From: Candidatus Melainabacteria bacterium
GTDB taxonomy: Bacteria; Cyanobacteriota; Vampirovibrionia; Obscuribacterales; Obscuribacteraceae
Assembly: GCA_003153555.1 (NCBI GenBank)
Contig: PLZS01000206.1
Span: 1-64,000 of the forward strand
Direction of reading: 5' to 3'
Length of the DNA stretch: 64,000 bases
Positions 43,841 through 51,901 of this stretch are shown here, in pieces. The position numbers and the translations under genes are program-made. Under the pieces are notes generated by a model. That model saw nothing but the letters and a program-made list of their open reading frames with translations. It was not told where the DNA came from and ran no database searches. Position 1 is the first letter of the stretch; every line of letters starts with the position of its first letter.

Positions 43841-44320
43841 AGCGAGGTCCGAGCGAGCGCGGAGCACAAGCCTCTGGCAGTTGTTCAGGTGACCGATAAA
43901 TCATCGATCGAGGCGAGATCACCGTATATGGTACTTCATGTTGTTTACATGGATCCACTGCTAGCTGCGCCACGCTTAAGAGCGGCTCACAATCGCAGTC
44001 TTCAGCTTCCATTTAGATTCTTGTTTTTGGTAGCCCAGCAAGACCTGACAAGCTTGATTCTCGCTTCCTGCAAGAAAAGCTCGCACTCAAAATCTTCGAA
44101 AGCCTGGATTCAAGAACATCTTCGTTTGTAGTATGCGGTGTCTTCTTTCTCCCCTTACCTGAACTACCCCTGCACTAAAACACGCTTCCTTTTTACGCAA
44201 TTTCCAATTCACCATCGCAACAGCGCTGGTGAGTCAGTCTTTGCGTCGGGCGAATAGAAGATAGAACAGAAAATCAACCAACCAAGGAAACCAAATGAAA
44301 CAACCAAACAGGAGAAATCC
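43841..44320. other. gene-free stretch before the secreted protein
   Basis: 480 bp with no convincing gene. Short frames on both strands (an 80-codon one at 43889-44131 and the end of a 164-codon minus frame at 43518-44012) lack starts with ribosome binding sites and have no protein-like composition. One copy of the ACCGTATATGGT motif lies at 43921-43932. An AGGAGAAA ribosome binding site for the next gene is at the right end. Confidence 0.4.
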
Positions 44321-45019
44321 ATGAAGAAGCGAAATCTTCTCTCAGGCTTCGCGCTAGCAGCGATAATGACGCTGGGCATAACCGGAGTCGCACATTATGG
44401 GACAGCTCGCGCTGAGCCCAGTGAGCACTCACAAATACAAACGATTGCAGAAAGCACCACAGGAAATCTTGTCATTCCTGAAGGAGTAACTGCAACTTAT
44501 GATGCCTCAAAAGGACCACTGCGGGTCCAAGGGCGTCTCGAAAACCACGGCACCCTGCAAATCACCGGCGCCGTCAAACAGGCTCAAATTGAGACAAGCG
44601 AACTTCAAAACAGTGGCATCATTGTTTCAGCGGTTCAAAATCTCACTCTCAAAAACAGCACCGACGGCGCCTTTGCGCTCGATCTGAAAGCTGGGCAAAT
44701 CAAGTCTCCCGGTAGCCTCGGCTTTATCTCCAAGGGAGACATCAAACTCTCAGGTGGTGACCTCGCTTCGGAGCGTGTCTCTTTCACTTCTGATAAAAAG
44801 GTGCTGGTACACGCCAACCGCATTGATGGCAAGATTGTCGTTGCAGGAGAGATTTCAACAATCGGCGTTAATGCAGGCAATCTGAACGTCGAAAGAAACG
44901 ATACTGCTGCCGACCCGCTCTATTACAACTTTTCTGGAGATGTGTCGGCACCAGGTTTCACCGGTGGCACGGGCGGCTTTCGACAAGACTTGTCCCTCTT
45001 TTCTTTTCTATTCGACTAA
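44321..45019 (+). CDS. secreted beta-rich repeat protein, unknown function
   Basis: A 232-residue exported protein. The signal peptide is MKKRNLLSGFALAAIMTLGI to about residue 31 with a TARA|E-type cleavage site. The mature part is a series of short beta-strand repeats (LRVQGRLENHGTLQITGAV; SGIIVSAVQNLTLKNSTDGA; SLGFISKGDIKLSGGDLASE) with the rhythm of a right-handed beta-helix, like filamentous-haemagglutinin fragments. It ends with GFRQDLSLFSFLFD. AGGAG precedes the ATG. Such proteins are often adhesins or surface proteins; this is inference. It overlaps the 3' end of the next, convergent gene by 12 bp. Confidence 0.78.
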   Translation: MKKRNLLSGFALAAIMTLGITGVAHYGTARAEPSEHSQIQTIAESTTGNLVIPEGVTATYDASKGPLRVQGRLENHGTLQITGAVKQAQIETSELQNSGIIVSAVQNLTLKNSTDGAFALDLKAGQIKSPGSLGFISKGDIKLSGGDLASERVSFTSDKKVLVHANRIDGKIVVAGEISTIGVNAGNLNVERNDTAADPLYYNFSGDVSAPGFTGGTGGFRQDLSLFSFLFD

Positions 45020-45529
45020 CTGCCATTGCGGGTTTGCGATCCGGTAACCGCGCACCCTATATTCTTTCCAGCGTTGCTCGGCATCAGCAAACTGAACATC
45101 GATGTGATAAATGTTCAGTTCCAATGGATCTATCGTCAAAACATGGAATGTCCAGTAGTGCGGTTTATTCTCATCTTCACCCTGCGGCCCAGCGGGGACT
45201 CCAAGTATTTCTTTAGCTAGATTTTTATCCAGTTCTTTCATTGATGAGACTTTCGAATTCAAAATGTAGAGTTTTGCATTGCCTTTCACGTCGATTTTAA
45301 GACGTCCAGCGTCTGCCCCAATACACGGTTTTTCGTTCAGGTCAAACCGATGGATTTGTAAAATTTTTGGCAGCATGTATGCAGGTCCATCAGGGGTTGC
45401 TGACCTCGATTTGTACATTCCACTGTGATCAAACGAATCTCCGGCCGTTGCTGTCAAGAACAGAGCAGCGCTAAGAAATACCATTTTTGTGAGAGCTGCC
45501 ATGCCCAAATTGGTCCGTGGATGTTTCAT
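45008..45529 (-). CDS. small secreted protein, unknown function
   Basis: A 173-residue protein with an N-terminal signal peptide (KMVFLSAALFLTATAGDS). The mature part is mixed alpha/beta with a conserved-looking LELNIYHIDVQFADAEQRWKEYRVRGYRIANPQW end and one isolated Cys. No family is recognised. It is convergent with, and overlaps by 12 bp, the beta-rich secreted protein gene. No operon partner is seen. Confidence 0.7.
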   Translation of the reverse strand: MKHPRTNLGMAALTKMVFLSAALFLTATAGDSFDHSGMYKSRSATPDGPAYMLPKILQIHRFDLNEKPCIGADAGRLKIDVKGNAKLYILNSKVSSMKELDKNLAKEILGVPAGPQGEDENKPHYWTFHVLTIDPLELNIYHIDVQFADAEQRWKEYRVRGYRIANPQWQLVE

Positions 45530-45812
45530 ACAGGATAAATCTCCTTTATTGCAAATTACATGAACCTCGTACTGACTGCTAGCTAAGGTCGTCCATTATA
45601 GCTAGTGGATCTGTCGCTTTTTTAAATTCCGAAAACGCTTAAGATTCATCTTGTATTATCTTGCTATTTGACTATCCACGACAAGCGGCACACAGCCCGC
45701 GGCTCTCATAAAAAAATTTGCCCTCCATGGCACCATATACGGTGCCTTTGCTCTCGCAAGCTCAGATAAAAGGAGCGGCAGACAAACATGCCCACCGCTC
45801 CTTTACCAATAA
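45530..45812. other. intergenic region with terminator and a near-palindromic motif
   Basis: About 280 bp. It holds the promoter side of the secreted-protein gene, a GCACCATATACGGTG near-palindrome at 45730-45744 and the terminator at 45769-45804. Confidence 0.45.
45769..45804 (-). terminator. terminator of the small accessory genes left of the transposon
   Basis: AAAGGAGCGG (45769-45778) and CCGCTCCTTT (45795-45804) form a perfect 10-bp stem. Read on the minus strand it ends CCTTTTATCT. It lies 9 bp after the stop of the 46-codon gene. Confidence 0.65.
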
Positions 45813-45953
45813 TTATTCTTCGGGCGTCTCAATCTCGGATTCCAGGGCGTCATTAATCACACCCTCCGACCACACCACAGATGCTACCACATCACTTCCA
45901 ATTTCGCACCACCAGAAATTTTTCGCGCTTTTTTGACCTTTAATTTGCACCAC
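45813..45953 (-). CDS. 46-residue small protein, unknown
   Basis: A short frame from GTG GTG (45953 or 45950) to TAA at 45813-45815, with GAAGGAG just before. It encodes VVQIKGQKSAKNFWWCEIGS, then DVVASVVWSEGVINDALESE and IETPEE, an acidic, Trp-containing, protein-like sequence. It starts 18 bp after the stop of the 45972-46322 gene in the same orientation, and is followed directly by a terminator. Those two facts support a real last gene of a short transcript. Function unknown. Confidence 0.5.
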   Translation of the reverse strand: MVQIKGQKSAKNFWWCEIGSDVVASVVWSEGVINDALESEIETPEE

Positions 45954-45971
45954 TCCTTCAGTGCAATAGTT

Positions 45972-46322
45972 CTATTCTTCTGGCTTCAATTCGATCTTCT
46001 CTTTCCACGCCTCCGAAAATGCCAAGCACCTTTCTTTCAACCGCTCATCCCGGTCTTGCCGCTGCTCTGAATCTTCCATTTCCTCAATTTCTCTCCTGAA
46101 ATATACCGCTAGGTCGCCCGCATCATATGCCGCATCTCTGGCATAGAACGCCGCTTCCACCGCCATTTGCATGTTGTTCAACAAGTGCTCTGTTAGACGT
46201 TTCTCCAATCCCTCCAGAAGCCCTTTGTCGATCGCGGGTGGTGCCACCATCACGAACTTCTTCTGACCGCTCACAGCTCTTTCTAAAACCTCCTGTAGAC
46301 CGTCGGTAAGGATCCTGGTCAA
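45972..46322 (-). CDS. helical acidic protein whose start lies in the transposon inverted repeat
   Basis: A 116-codon frame on the minus strand. The first nine codons, from TTG 46322, are formed by the left inverted repeat of the Tn3-like element (MTRILTDGL). From about LQEVLERAVSGQKKFVMVAP onward the sequence is a helical, Glu/Lys/Arg-rich protein (LEKRLTEHLLNNMQMAVEAA; FRREIEEMEDSEQ). An AGGAGG at 46289-46294 stands 14 bp before a GTG at 46274, which is too far for comfort. It may be a chromosomal gene whose 5' end was replaced by the transposon, or an accessory gene. It shares a strand with the 46-residue gene. No family is recognised. Confidence 0.5.
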   Translation of the reverse strand: MTRILTDGLQEVLERAVSGQKKFVMVAPPAIDKGLLEGLEKRLTEHLLNNMQMAVEAAFYARDAAYDAGDLAVYFRREIEEMEDSEQRQDRDERLKERCLAFSEAWKEKIELKPEE

Positions 46323-46323
46323 A
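46298..46323. repeat. left inverted repeat of the transposon
   Basis: 26 bp, GACCGTCGGTAAGGATCC followed by TGGTCAAA, the exact reverse complement of 50103-50128. The minus strand inward of it (to ~46343) still resembles the tnpA end (ATGAGCCCATCGG against ATGGTGCCATCGG). Confidence 0.85.
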
Positions 46324-46390
46324 CCCCGATGGGCTCATGGCATCCAGTCTGTATCGTCGATTTGCCACGCCCGTTCTCTTGACTAGCATT

Positions 46391-46954
46391 TCATCGGGCA
46401 AGTGATGCCGCTCCTGGAATCCAGCGATAAAGAGTAGCTAAAGAAATACCTAAATCCTCCGCCACCTCTCGTGGCACCATGCCACTTTTAAGTAGCTTCT
46501 TAGCCGACCTGATTTTACCATCGGTCATTACTCGCCGGCGTCCCCCCAACCGTCCCAGTCTCTTCCCTGCTGCCAGACCCGCTTTGGTTCGTTCGGATAT
46601 TAGGTCACGCTCCATTTGCGCAAGGCTCGCCATGATATGAAAGAAAAACCTGCCCTCACTGGTGGTGGTATCAATGCTGTCGGTCTGGCTTCTGAAGTTG
46701 ATCTTTTTTGAATTCAATTCACTAACCAAGTCAACGAGTTGCTTGACGGTCCTTCCTAAGCGATCCAATTTCCAGACAACCAATGTATCACCGGGTCGCA
46801 AGTGAGATAGCGCGTCTTCCAATCCTTTACGTGCTGTTTGAGATCCGCTCTTCTTATCCGAAAAAATCCGGTCGCATTTTGCATCAGTCAGTGCTTGTAA
46901 TTGCAACTCCAGATTCTGATCTTCTGTTGATACTCGCGCATATCCAATCAGCAT
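46391..46954 (-). CDS. tnpR: Tn3-type serine resolvase
   Basis: A 187-residue site-specific recombinase that resolves cointegrates at res. The N-terminal catalytic domain has the nucleophile Ser9 in YARVSTEDQ, the conserved Arg pair in WKLDRLGRT and the motif MASLAQMERDLISERTKAGL. The C-terminal helix-turn-helix (KIRSAKKLLKSGMVPREVAE ... LATLYRWIP) binds res. Its length is typical. It is divergent from tnpA with the probable res between. Confidence 0.96.
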   Translation of the reverse strand: MLIGYARVSTEDQNLELQLQALTDAKCDRIFSDKKSGSQTARKGLEDALSHLRPGDTLVVWKLDRLGRTVKQLVDLVSELNSKKINFRSQTDSIDTTTSEGRFFFHIMASLAQMERDLISERTKAGLAAGKRLGRLGGRRRVMTDGKIRSAKKLLKSGMVPREVAEDLGISLATLYRWIPGAASLAR

Positions 46955-47110
46955 TTAAATTTCTCTCGAATTTCTCAAATCCCACCTCGATTATGCGATA
47001 TTGGGCAATGGTATTCAAGATGGGATTTGAGAAGCCCAGAAGCTGCATTCTACGGGCGGCAGCTTTTTGCCGCGCCCATCTTCCAAAAAACGAGCGTTTG
47101 TGAGAATCGT
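46955..47110. promoter_or_regulatory. tnpR-tnpA spacer with probable res site
   Basis: 156 bp between the divergent genes. A perfect 13-bp inverted repeat, TTCTCAAATCCCA at 46972-46984 and TGGGATTTGAGAA at 47021-47033, is centred here, with AT-rich GCGATATTGG in the middle. In Tn3 elements this position holds the res recombination sites and both promoters. Confidence 0.6.
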
Positions 47111-50107
47111 ATGCCAAACATTAGCGATACTGTTTATCCTCGACTAAAGACGAACCCGAGCTCAAAAGAACTCGATAAGATCTTTACTCCGTCACCAGAA
47201 GAAAAGCAATTTGCCTGGCACTGTACTGCTGACGACTCCCAGACTTCGAGACTTCTTGTCTGGCTGAAAGTGTTTCAACGACTCGGTTATTTCCCCGCAC
47301 TCGATGAAATCTCCGAGAGAATATTTGAGCATATCTTAGAGTCAATTGGCGCCGTCCATGATCCAGAAAAGCTCTATGACTACAATCGCAGTTCGCAGAA
47401 GTGGGTTCATCATGGATATGTCCGCGAATATCTCGGAGTCACCGCATATGGTGAAAGCGCCAGGAAAGTAGCTGCTGCAGCAAGCGTTGAGGCGGCAACT
47501 ACGCGCGACGATCTAGTCGACATTATAAACGTCGCAATCGAAGAACTGGTCCGGCAGCGCTATGAGTTGCCCGGCTACAGTAGCCTCGTGAAATTTGCTC
47601 GAGCAGCGCGGACCCGTGTCAATGGTGGTTATCATCAACAGGTCTACCAGGCACTTTCAGATGAAAGCAAAAATAGTCTCAGAGTACTATTTGAGCGATC
47701 GGCACGCTATACCAAGACTTCCTGGGATACCCTAAAACGTGAGCCGAAGAAGGTTAGTGTCAGACAATTACAAGATTTCTTAAAGCATCTGCATATTTTG
47801 CTCCAGCATGATTTGCGGACAGAAGCGTTCACTGGAATTCCGGACGTGAAGATAAACCAGTTCGCGGCAGAAGCACGCTCTCTTGATGTCGCTTCGATGA
47901 GAGATTTCGCAGAGCCAAAGAGGCTAACGCTCGCCGCCGCACTGGTCTTATCGCAAGTGGGCCGCGCCTTTGATGATGTTACTGATATGTACATCCGCCT
48001 TGTTCAGCGGATGCATTCTCGTGCGCGAGAAGCATTGAATAAGCACCGTCTTGATAAAGCTGCCGAGACAGATGCCCTCGTCCAAACCTTGCACAATGTC
48101 ACACTTGCATACAAGGCCGACGGTGATGCCAACGATCGTTTGGAGGCTATTGGAGCTGTGATTGGTGACCAGGTTGATTCAATTATAGAGAAGTGCGAGA
48201 AGCATTCTTTGCTTGCCGGCAATAACTACTTGCCTTTGTTATCGAAGTTCTACAAAAGCCAAAGGTCCGTGTTCCAGAGTTTCTTTGAGAGCGTTGAGCT
48301 GGAATCTACATCACAAGATCAAGCCTTGATCGGCGCAATGAAATTTGTTGCCGAGCACAGGAATAATCGCAGTGAATGGTTACCAGCGCCTGAGGAACTG
48401 AATTTGTCGTTCATTTCCGACACATGGAAGCCTCTGATCACTGGCAAGAAAAATCCCAACGCCTTGTTCGACAAAGTTCATCGCCGCAACTTTGAACTAT
48501 GCGTCTTCACGCAGGTTATGAATGAACTCAAGTCCGGCGACCTATGTATCCCGCTGAGCGACAAGTATAGAGACTATCGCGATCAGCTCATATCTTGGGA
48601 TGAATATGAAAAGGGCATTGGCCTGTTTGCCGAACAGGCGGGCATAGAGCTTGACGCCAAGCTCTTTACTGAGAACCTGCGTAAGGAGCTGAATGCAGCA
48701 GCGCATAAGGCAGATCGAGGCTTCTTGAGCAATGAATACCTGGCAATCGAGAACGGAGAACCAACACTAAAACGCTTAACAGCAAGTCCGAAACCACCGG
48801 GGCTGGAATCTTTTGAGGCAACTCTCAAGCAATACATGCAGGAGAACGATGTCTTGAACATCCTCTGGGAGACTGACCAGTGGCTCAATTGGACAAAGCA
48901 CTTCGGGCCGATCTCCGGGCTTGACACGAAGATTGAGAATCCACAGCAGCGATACGTCATAACAAACTTTTGTTATGGCTGTAACCTTGGACCTACTCAA
49001 ACAGCGCGCTCAGTGAAGATTCTAGATCGCCGTCAGATATCGTTCATCAACCAGAGACATGTGACCGAACAAAAACTGAACGAGGCGATAGTCACTGTCA
49101 TCAATGCGTATCGCGATTTTCCTTTGCAGAGATTGTGGGGGCTCGGGAAATCGGCATCAGCAGATGGAACCAAATGGGATCTGTATCCGCAAAACTTGAT
49201 GTCCGAATACCATATTCGTTATGGCGGGTATGGTGGCATCGGCTATTACCTGGTCGCCGATAGCTACGTTGCCCTCTTCTCTCGGTTCAGCACATGCGGA
49301 TCATGGGAAGGTCACTACATCTTAGACTTCGTCACCGAAAATGACTCCGAAGTTCAACCAGATGTTGTGCATTCCGATACCCAAGGGCAGAGTGCTCCCA
49401 TCTTTGGACTTGCAAACTTGCTTGGGATCCAGCTTATGCCGAGAATTCGCAATTGGAAGGACTTGCGCTTTTACAGAACTGATCCGGATATTCGGTACGA
49501 ACACATCGACGAGCTGTTCACCGAACAGATCGATTGGACTTTGATCGAGACAATGTTACCGGACATGCTGCGGGTGGCCCTCTCTGTCAAAGCCGGTAAA
49601 ATCACTCCATCATCAATTCTCAGAAGACTCGCAACTTATAGTCGCAAGAACAAGCTGTACTTTGCCTTCCGTGAACTCGGCCGCGTGGTTCGCACAAAAT
49701 TTCTCTTGCAGTACATGTCAGACATCGACATCAGGCGCATGATCTCTGTCGCTACCAACAAAAGTGAACGTTTCAATCAGTTCGCCGATTTCTTGCTTTT
49801 TGGTGGCAAGGGTATGATTGCAGAGAATGTGCGCGACGAACAACGCAAGGTCATCAAATACAACCATTTAGTATCGAATCTGGTGATTCTCCACACGTTA
49901 GTGACCATGAGCGAAGCACTCAAGAAAATGGTTGAAGATGGGCACACCATCGATCAAGAAGCGCTTGCCTGCTTCAGTCCCTATCAAACAGAGCACATCA
50001 ATCGCTTCGGAGAGTATGAGCTCAAGTCACGTCAAGAGATTACGCCGATGGAATCAGCGATGAACATTACCTTTCTAGATGATGTCATGGTGCCATCGGA
50101 TTTTTGA
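47111..50107 (+). CDS. tnpA: Tn3-family transposase
   Basis: A 998-residue DDE transposase starting at ATG 47111 (MPNISDTVYPRL); the frame is open from 47027, but that part lacks a start with a binding site. The C-terminal catalytic region is intact: YGCNLGPTQTARS, first Asp in SASADGTKWD, second Asp in VVHSDTQGQSAPIFGL, and Glu in ATNKSERFNQF, plus YSRKNKLYFAFRELGRVVRTKFL. The N-terminal DNA-binding part resembles the Tn3 DUF4158-type region. No frameshift or stop interrupts it, so the transposon could be active. The stop lies inside the right inverted repeat. Confidence 0.96.
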   Translation: MPNISDTVYPRLKTNPSSKELDKIFTPSPEEKQFAWHCTADDSQTSRLLVWLKVFQRLGYFPALDEISERIFEHILESIGAVHDPEKLYDYNRSSQKWVHHGYVREYLGVTAYGESARKVAAAASVEAATTRDDLVDIINVAIEELVRQRYELPGYSSLVKFARAARTRVNGGYHQQVYQALSDESKNSLRVLFERSARYTKTSWDTLKREPKKVSVRQLQDFLKHLHILLQHDLRTEAFTGIPDVKINQFAAEARSLDVASMRDFAEPKRLTLAAALVLSQVGRAFDDVTDMYIRLVQRMHSRAREALNKHRLDKAAETDALVQTLHNVTLAYKADGDANDRLEAIGAVIGDQVDSIIEKCEKHSLLAGNNYLPLLSKFYKSQRSVFQSFFESVELESTSQDQALIGAMKFVAEHRNNRSEWLPAPEELNLSFISDTWKPLITGKKNPNALFDKVHRRNFELCVFTQVMNELKSGDLCIPLSDKYRDYRDQLISWDEYEKGIGLFAEQAGIELDAKLFTENLRKELNAAAHKADRGFLSNEYLAIENGEPTLKRLTASPKPPGLESFEATLKQYMQENDVLNILWETDQWLNWTKHFGPISGLDTKIENPQQRYVITNFCYGCNLGPTQTARSVKILDRRQISFINQRHVTEQKLNEAIVTVINAYRDFPLQRLWGLGKSASADGTKWDLYPQNLMSEYHIRYGGYGGIGYYLVADSYVALFSRFSTCGSWEGHYILDFVTENDSEVQPDVVHSDTQGQSAPIFGLANLLGIQLMPRIRNWKDLRFYRTDPDIRYEHIDELFTEQIDWTLIETMLPDMLRVALSVKAGKITPSSILRRLATYSRKNKLYFAFRELGRVVRTKFLLQYMSDIDIRRMISVATNKSERFNQFADFLLFGGKGMIAENVRDEQRKVIKYNHLVSNLVILHTLVTMSEALKKMVEDGHTIDQEALACFSPYQTEHINRFGEYELKSRQEITPMESAMNITFLDDVMVPSDF

Positions 50108-50128
50108 CCAGGATCCTTACCGACGGTC
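50103..50128. repeat. right inverted repeat of the transposon
   Basis: Reverse complement of 46298-46323 over all 26 bp. It begins inside the last codons of tnpA (stop 50105-50107). Outward of 50128 the sequence TTTTCGATTCGCGG is not found on the left side. Confidence 0.85.
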
Positions 50129-50170
50129 TTTTCGATTCGCGGCTAAACATATAAAACCTGTCGGATTGCA

Positions 50171-50860
50171 TTAGCCAGCGTGATCTGTTGGCGGGTCTAT
50201 GATTCTAAGCACGGGCCAGAATTTCATCGTAACGCAACCTATCACACGTTCCTCGCTTACCATACCGAATACATGACTATCTTCGCTATTGTTGCGATTG
50301 TCCCCTAAGACAAAAAGCTGCCCAGGTGGCACGACAATCAGCTTCTGCTCATTACTTAAATTTCGGTATGGCTGAATAATACTTCCATCGATACTCCGCC
50401 CACCAATGTCTTGAAAGGTAGTGAGAGAGTAGTGTGGCTGCTCTTTGATATAGCTGGTTTCTTCCAATCGTTTCCCGTTCAAAAATACACCTTGTCCGCT
50501 AACTATACGAATGTTGTCGCCGGGCAGCCCAATCACCCGTTTTATGAAGGCTGGCTCGTATGGCAAGAATGGAAGTCCGGTTAGTCTACCCAAAACATGC
50601 ATTACGTCCCAGCTCAGATCTTTTCCGCCCATTTCCATAGGCGGTGGATAAAAGACAATAATTTCTCCTCGATTGTATGGCCTCTTCAGGAACGTTTTTA
50701 CTTTTTCAACCAGCACCCGATCTCCCACGTTTAGCGTTGGCTGCATGGTCTCGCTCGGAAGATAACGAGCTTCGGCAAACAGCCGCGTCGTAATGAGCAG
50801 CAACAGTACGAAAATCGGATAAAACAAGGTCATTCCTATTATCGCTAGCAAGGACCTCAT
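50171..50860 (-). CDS. lepB: signal peptidase I
   Basis: A membrane-bound Ser/Lys protease that removes signal peptides. Starting at ATG 50860 (MRSLLAIIGMTLFYPIF) it has 229 residues with one N-terminal membrane helix, catalytic Ser36 in LPSETMQPTL, catalytic Lys107 in FIKRVIGLPGD and the family box GDNRNNSEDSHVFG. The ATG overlaps the stop of the upstream membrane-protein gene as ATGA, so this start is better than the in-frame ATG at 50902. A single helix and this length fit the cyanobacterial/plastid-like class. Its stop lies 40 bp outside the transposon's right end. Confidence 0.95.
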   Translation of the reverse strand: MRSLLAIIGMTLFYPIFVLLLLITTRLFAEARYLPSETMQPTLNVGDRVLVEKVKTFLKRPYNRGEIIVFYPPPMEMGGKDLSWDVMHVLGRLTGLPFLPYEPAFIKRVIGLPGDNIRIVSGQGVFLNGKRLEETSYIKEQPHYSLTTFQDIGGRSIDGSIIQPYRNLSNEQKLIVVPPGQLFVLGDNRNNSEDSHVFGMVSEERVIGCVTMKFWPVLRIIDPPTDHAG

Positions 50861-51579
50861 GGACGTGCCTCTTGCATTCTGATGTGCCTGTACAGGGTAC
50901 AAAGTGAGATGACCATTAACGGTTCAAGTACACCAACCAACCATCCCAAAATACCAACACCTACACAGTAGATGAGCACAACCCCGGCAGCACACCAGGC
51001 AAATCCTTTAAGCATGCGGTGACTTATCACCAGAGATCTCAGCGCACTCAATTTTTGATCGACAAGAGCAAACCCATATAGTGAAAATCTGACAGCTATA
51101 AACAATCCTGGAACAACCAGGAAAACAAGCCCGAATCCAACGGCACACCATAGACAGATGGTCGCGATCAACATTTGAAAGCAGGAGGGAAAGCCAGAAA
51201 ACAGATCCTTCCACCGGACCTTGTTCTTGTCGCAAAGGTTCAGACAAAATTTCAAGTAGCCAGCCTGAAGAGCTGACCACACCAAACATCTCACGGCGAA
51301 TGCGATAATCAGATTCCAACCTCTCCAATCTACAAAAATGGCAAGTATAATGCCGGCTGCAAGAATTGAAATGAGCTCGCGCAAAAAGGCGGCCGATACC
51401 AAAGAAAACCAATGGTCTCGAACGGTTGTCCATGCCGATCCAATGCGGTTTCGGAATCCGAATTCAGAGACAGCATTTATCGCAGTGTCAACCATTTCGC
51501 GACGCGTCCTATGCGTTAGTGACAGCGTCAATTTTCTCACATACATGAGAATAGTGTTTTCAAGACTGCTGTGGGTCAT
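50857..51579 (-). CDS. DUF975-like integral membrane protein
   Basis: A 240-residue protein with five to six membrane helices. The pattern VVPGLFIAVRFSLYGFALVD ... LRSLVISHRMLKGF matches the DUF975/GDPD-membrane-domain type of multi-pass proteins (PG-hydrophobic-R-Y...A...S..L.KG). The N-terminal ~60 residues are soluble; an ATG at 51495 region (MVDTAINAVSEF) is an alternative start. It is translationally coupled to lepB by an ATGA. The role is unknown; it might assist export or be a coincident neighbour. Confidence 0.75.
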   Translation of the reverse strand: MTHSSLENTILMYVRKLTLSLTHRTRREMVDTAINAVSEFGFRNRIGSAWTTVRDHWFSLVSAAFLRELISILAAGIILAIFVDWRGWNLIIAFAVRCLVWSALQAGYLKFCLNLCDKNKVRWKDLFSGFPSCFQMLIATICLWCAVGFGLVFLVVPGLFIAVRFSLYGFALVDQKLSALRSLVISHRMLKGFAWCAAGVVLIYCVGVGILGWLVGVLEPLMVISLCTLYRHIRMQEARP

Positions 51580-51901
51580 TTCGTCCAGGATCGTTGCGGA
51601 CTACAACAGGTCAAACAATTTCCTTGTGCTGTCTCTTTGATGCTCTTTTGATATCACGCCGATGCCACTGTAATTTCAAAATGGTGGCGGATAGATTTCA
51701 AAATGGGTCTGGAAATGAAACATAAGGAAGAATATAGGACGCTTGAAAGTAATGGTACCGGGAAAAGTGGTTTTCTTTTATGGGGTGCTGTTCCACACTT
51801 TTGCTAGCTTGTCATGCTGACAAATAGCATCACAAAAACCTGCCAAATAATTCGCCGCGTAACATCTTGGTTATAGAACAAATTCATAATCCGAGAATCT
51901 T
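51580..51901. other. gene-free stretch with a short direct repeat
   Basis: 322 bp between divergent genes. ATTTCAAAATGG occurs at 51673-51684 and again at 51695-51706, 22 bp apart, about two DNA turns, which could be a regulator site. No other structure or gene is seen. Confidence 0.4.

Larger units (their letters stand above)
46298..50128 (+). mobile_element. Tn3-family transposon (tnpR and tnpA, about 3.8 kb)
   Basis: The element has divergent tnpR (minus) and tnpA (plus) with a symmetrical spacer that should hold the res site, bounded by identical 26-bp inverted repeats at 46298-46323 and 50103-50128. The right repeat starts within the last codons of tnpA. Weaker identity continues inward another ~20 bp on both sides, and stops sharply outward. 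No 5-bp target duplication is seen (CTGTA left, TTTTC right), and the ends do not begin with GGGG as classical Tn3 ends do. The outer limits are thus the smallest supported, and one end may be rearranged. No resistance or other cargo gene is present. Confidence 0.8.

Noticed and set aside
43518-44012. 164-codon minus-strand frame
   Set aside because: No start signal, Cys/Pro/Ser-rich shadow composition, and it lies opposite the HEAT-like remnant, which is the better reading.
47027-47110. N-terminal extension of the transposase to TTG 47027
   Set aside because: This part crosses the inverted repeat of the probable res region; ATG 47111 gives the usual N-terminus.
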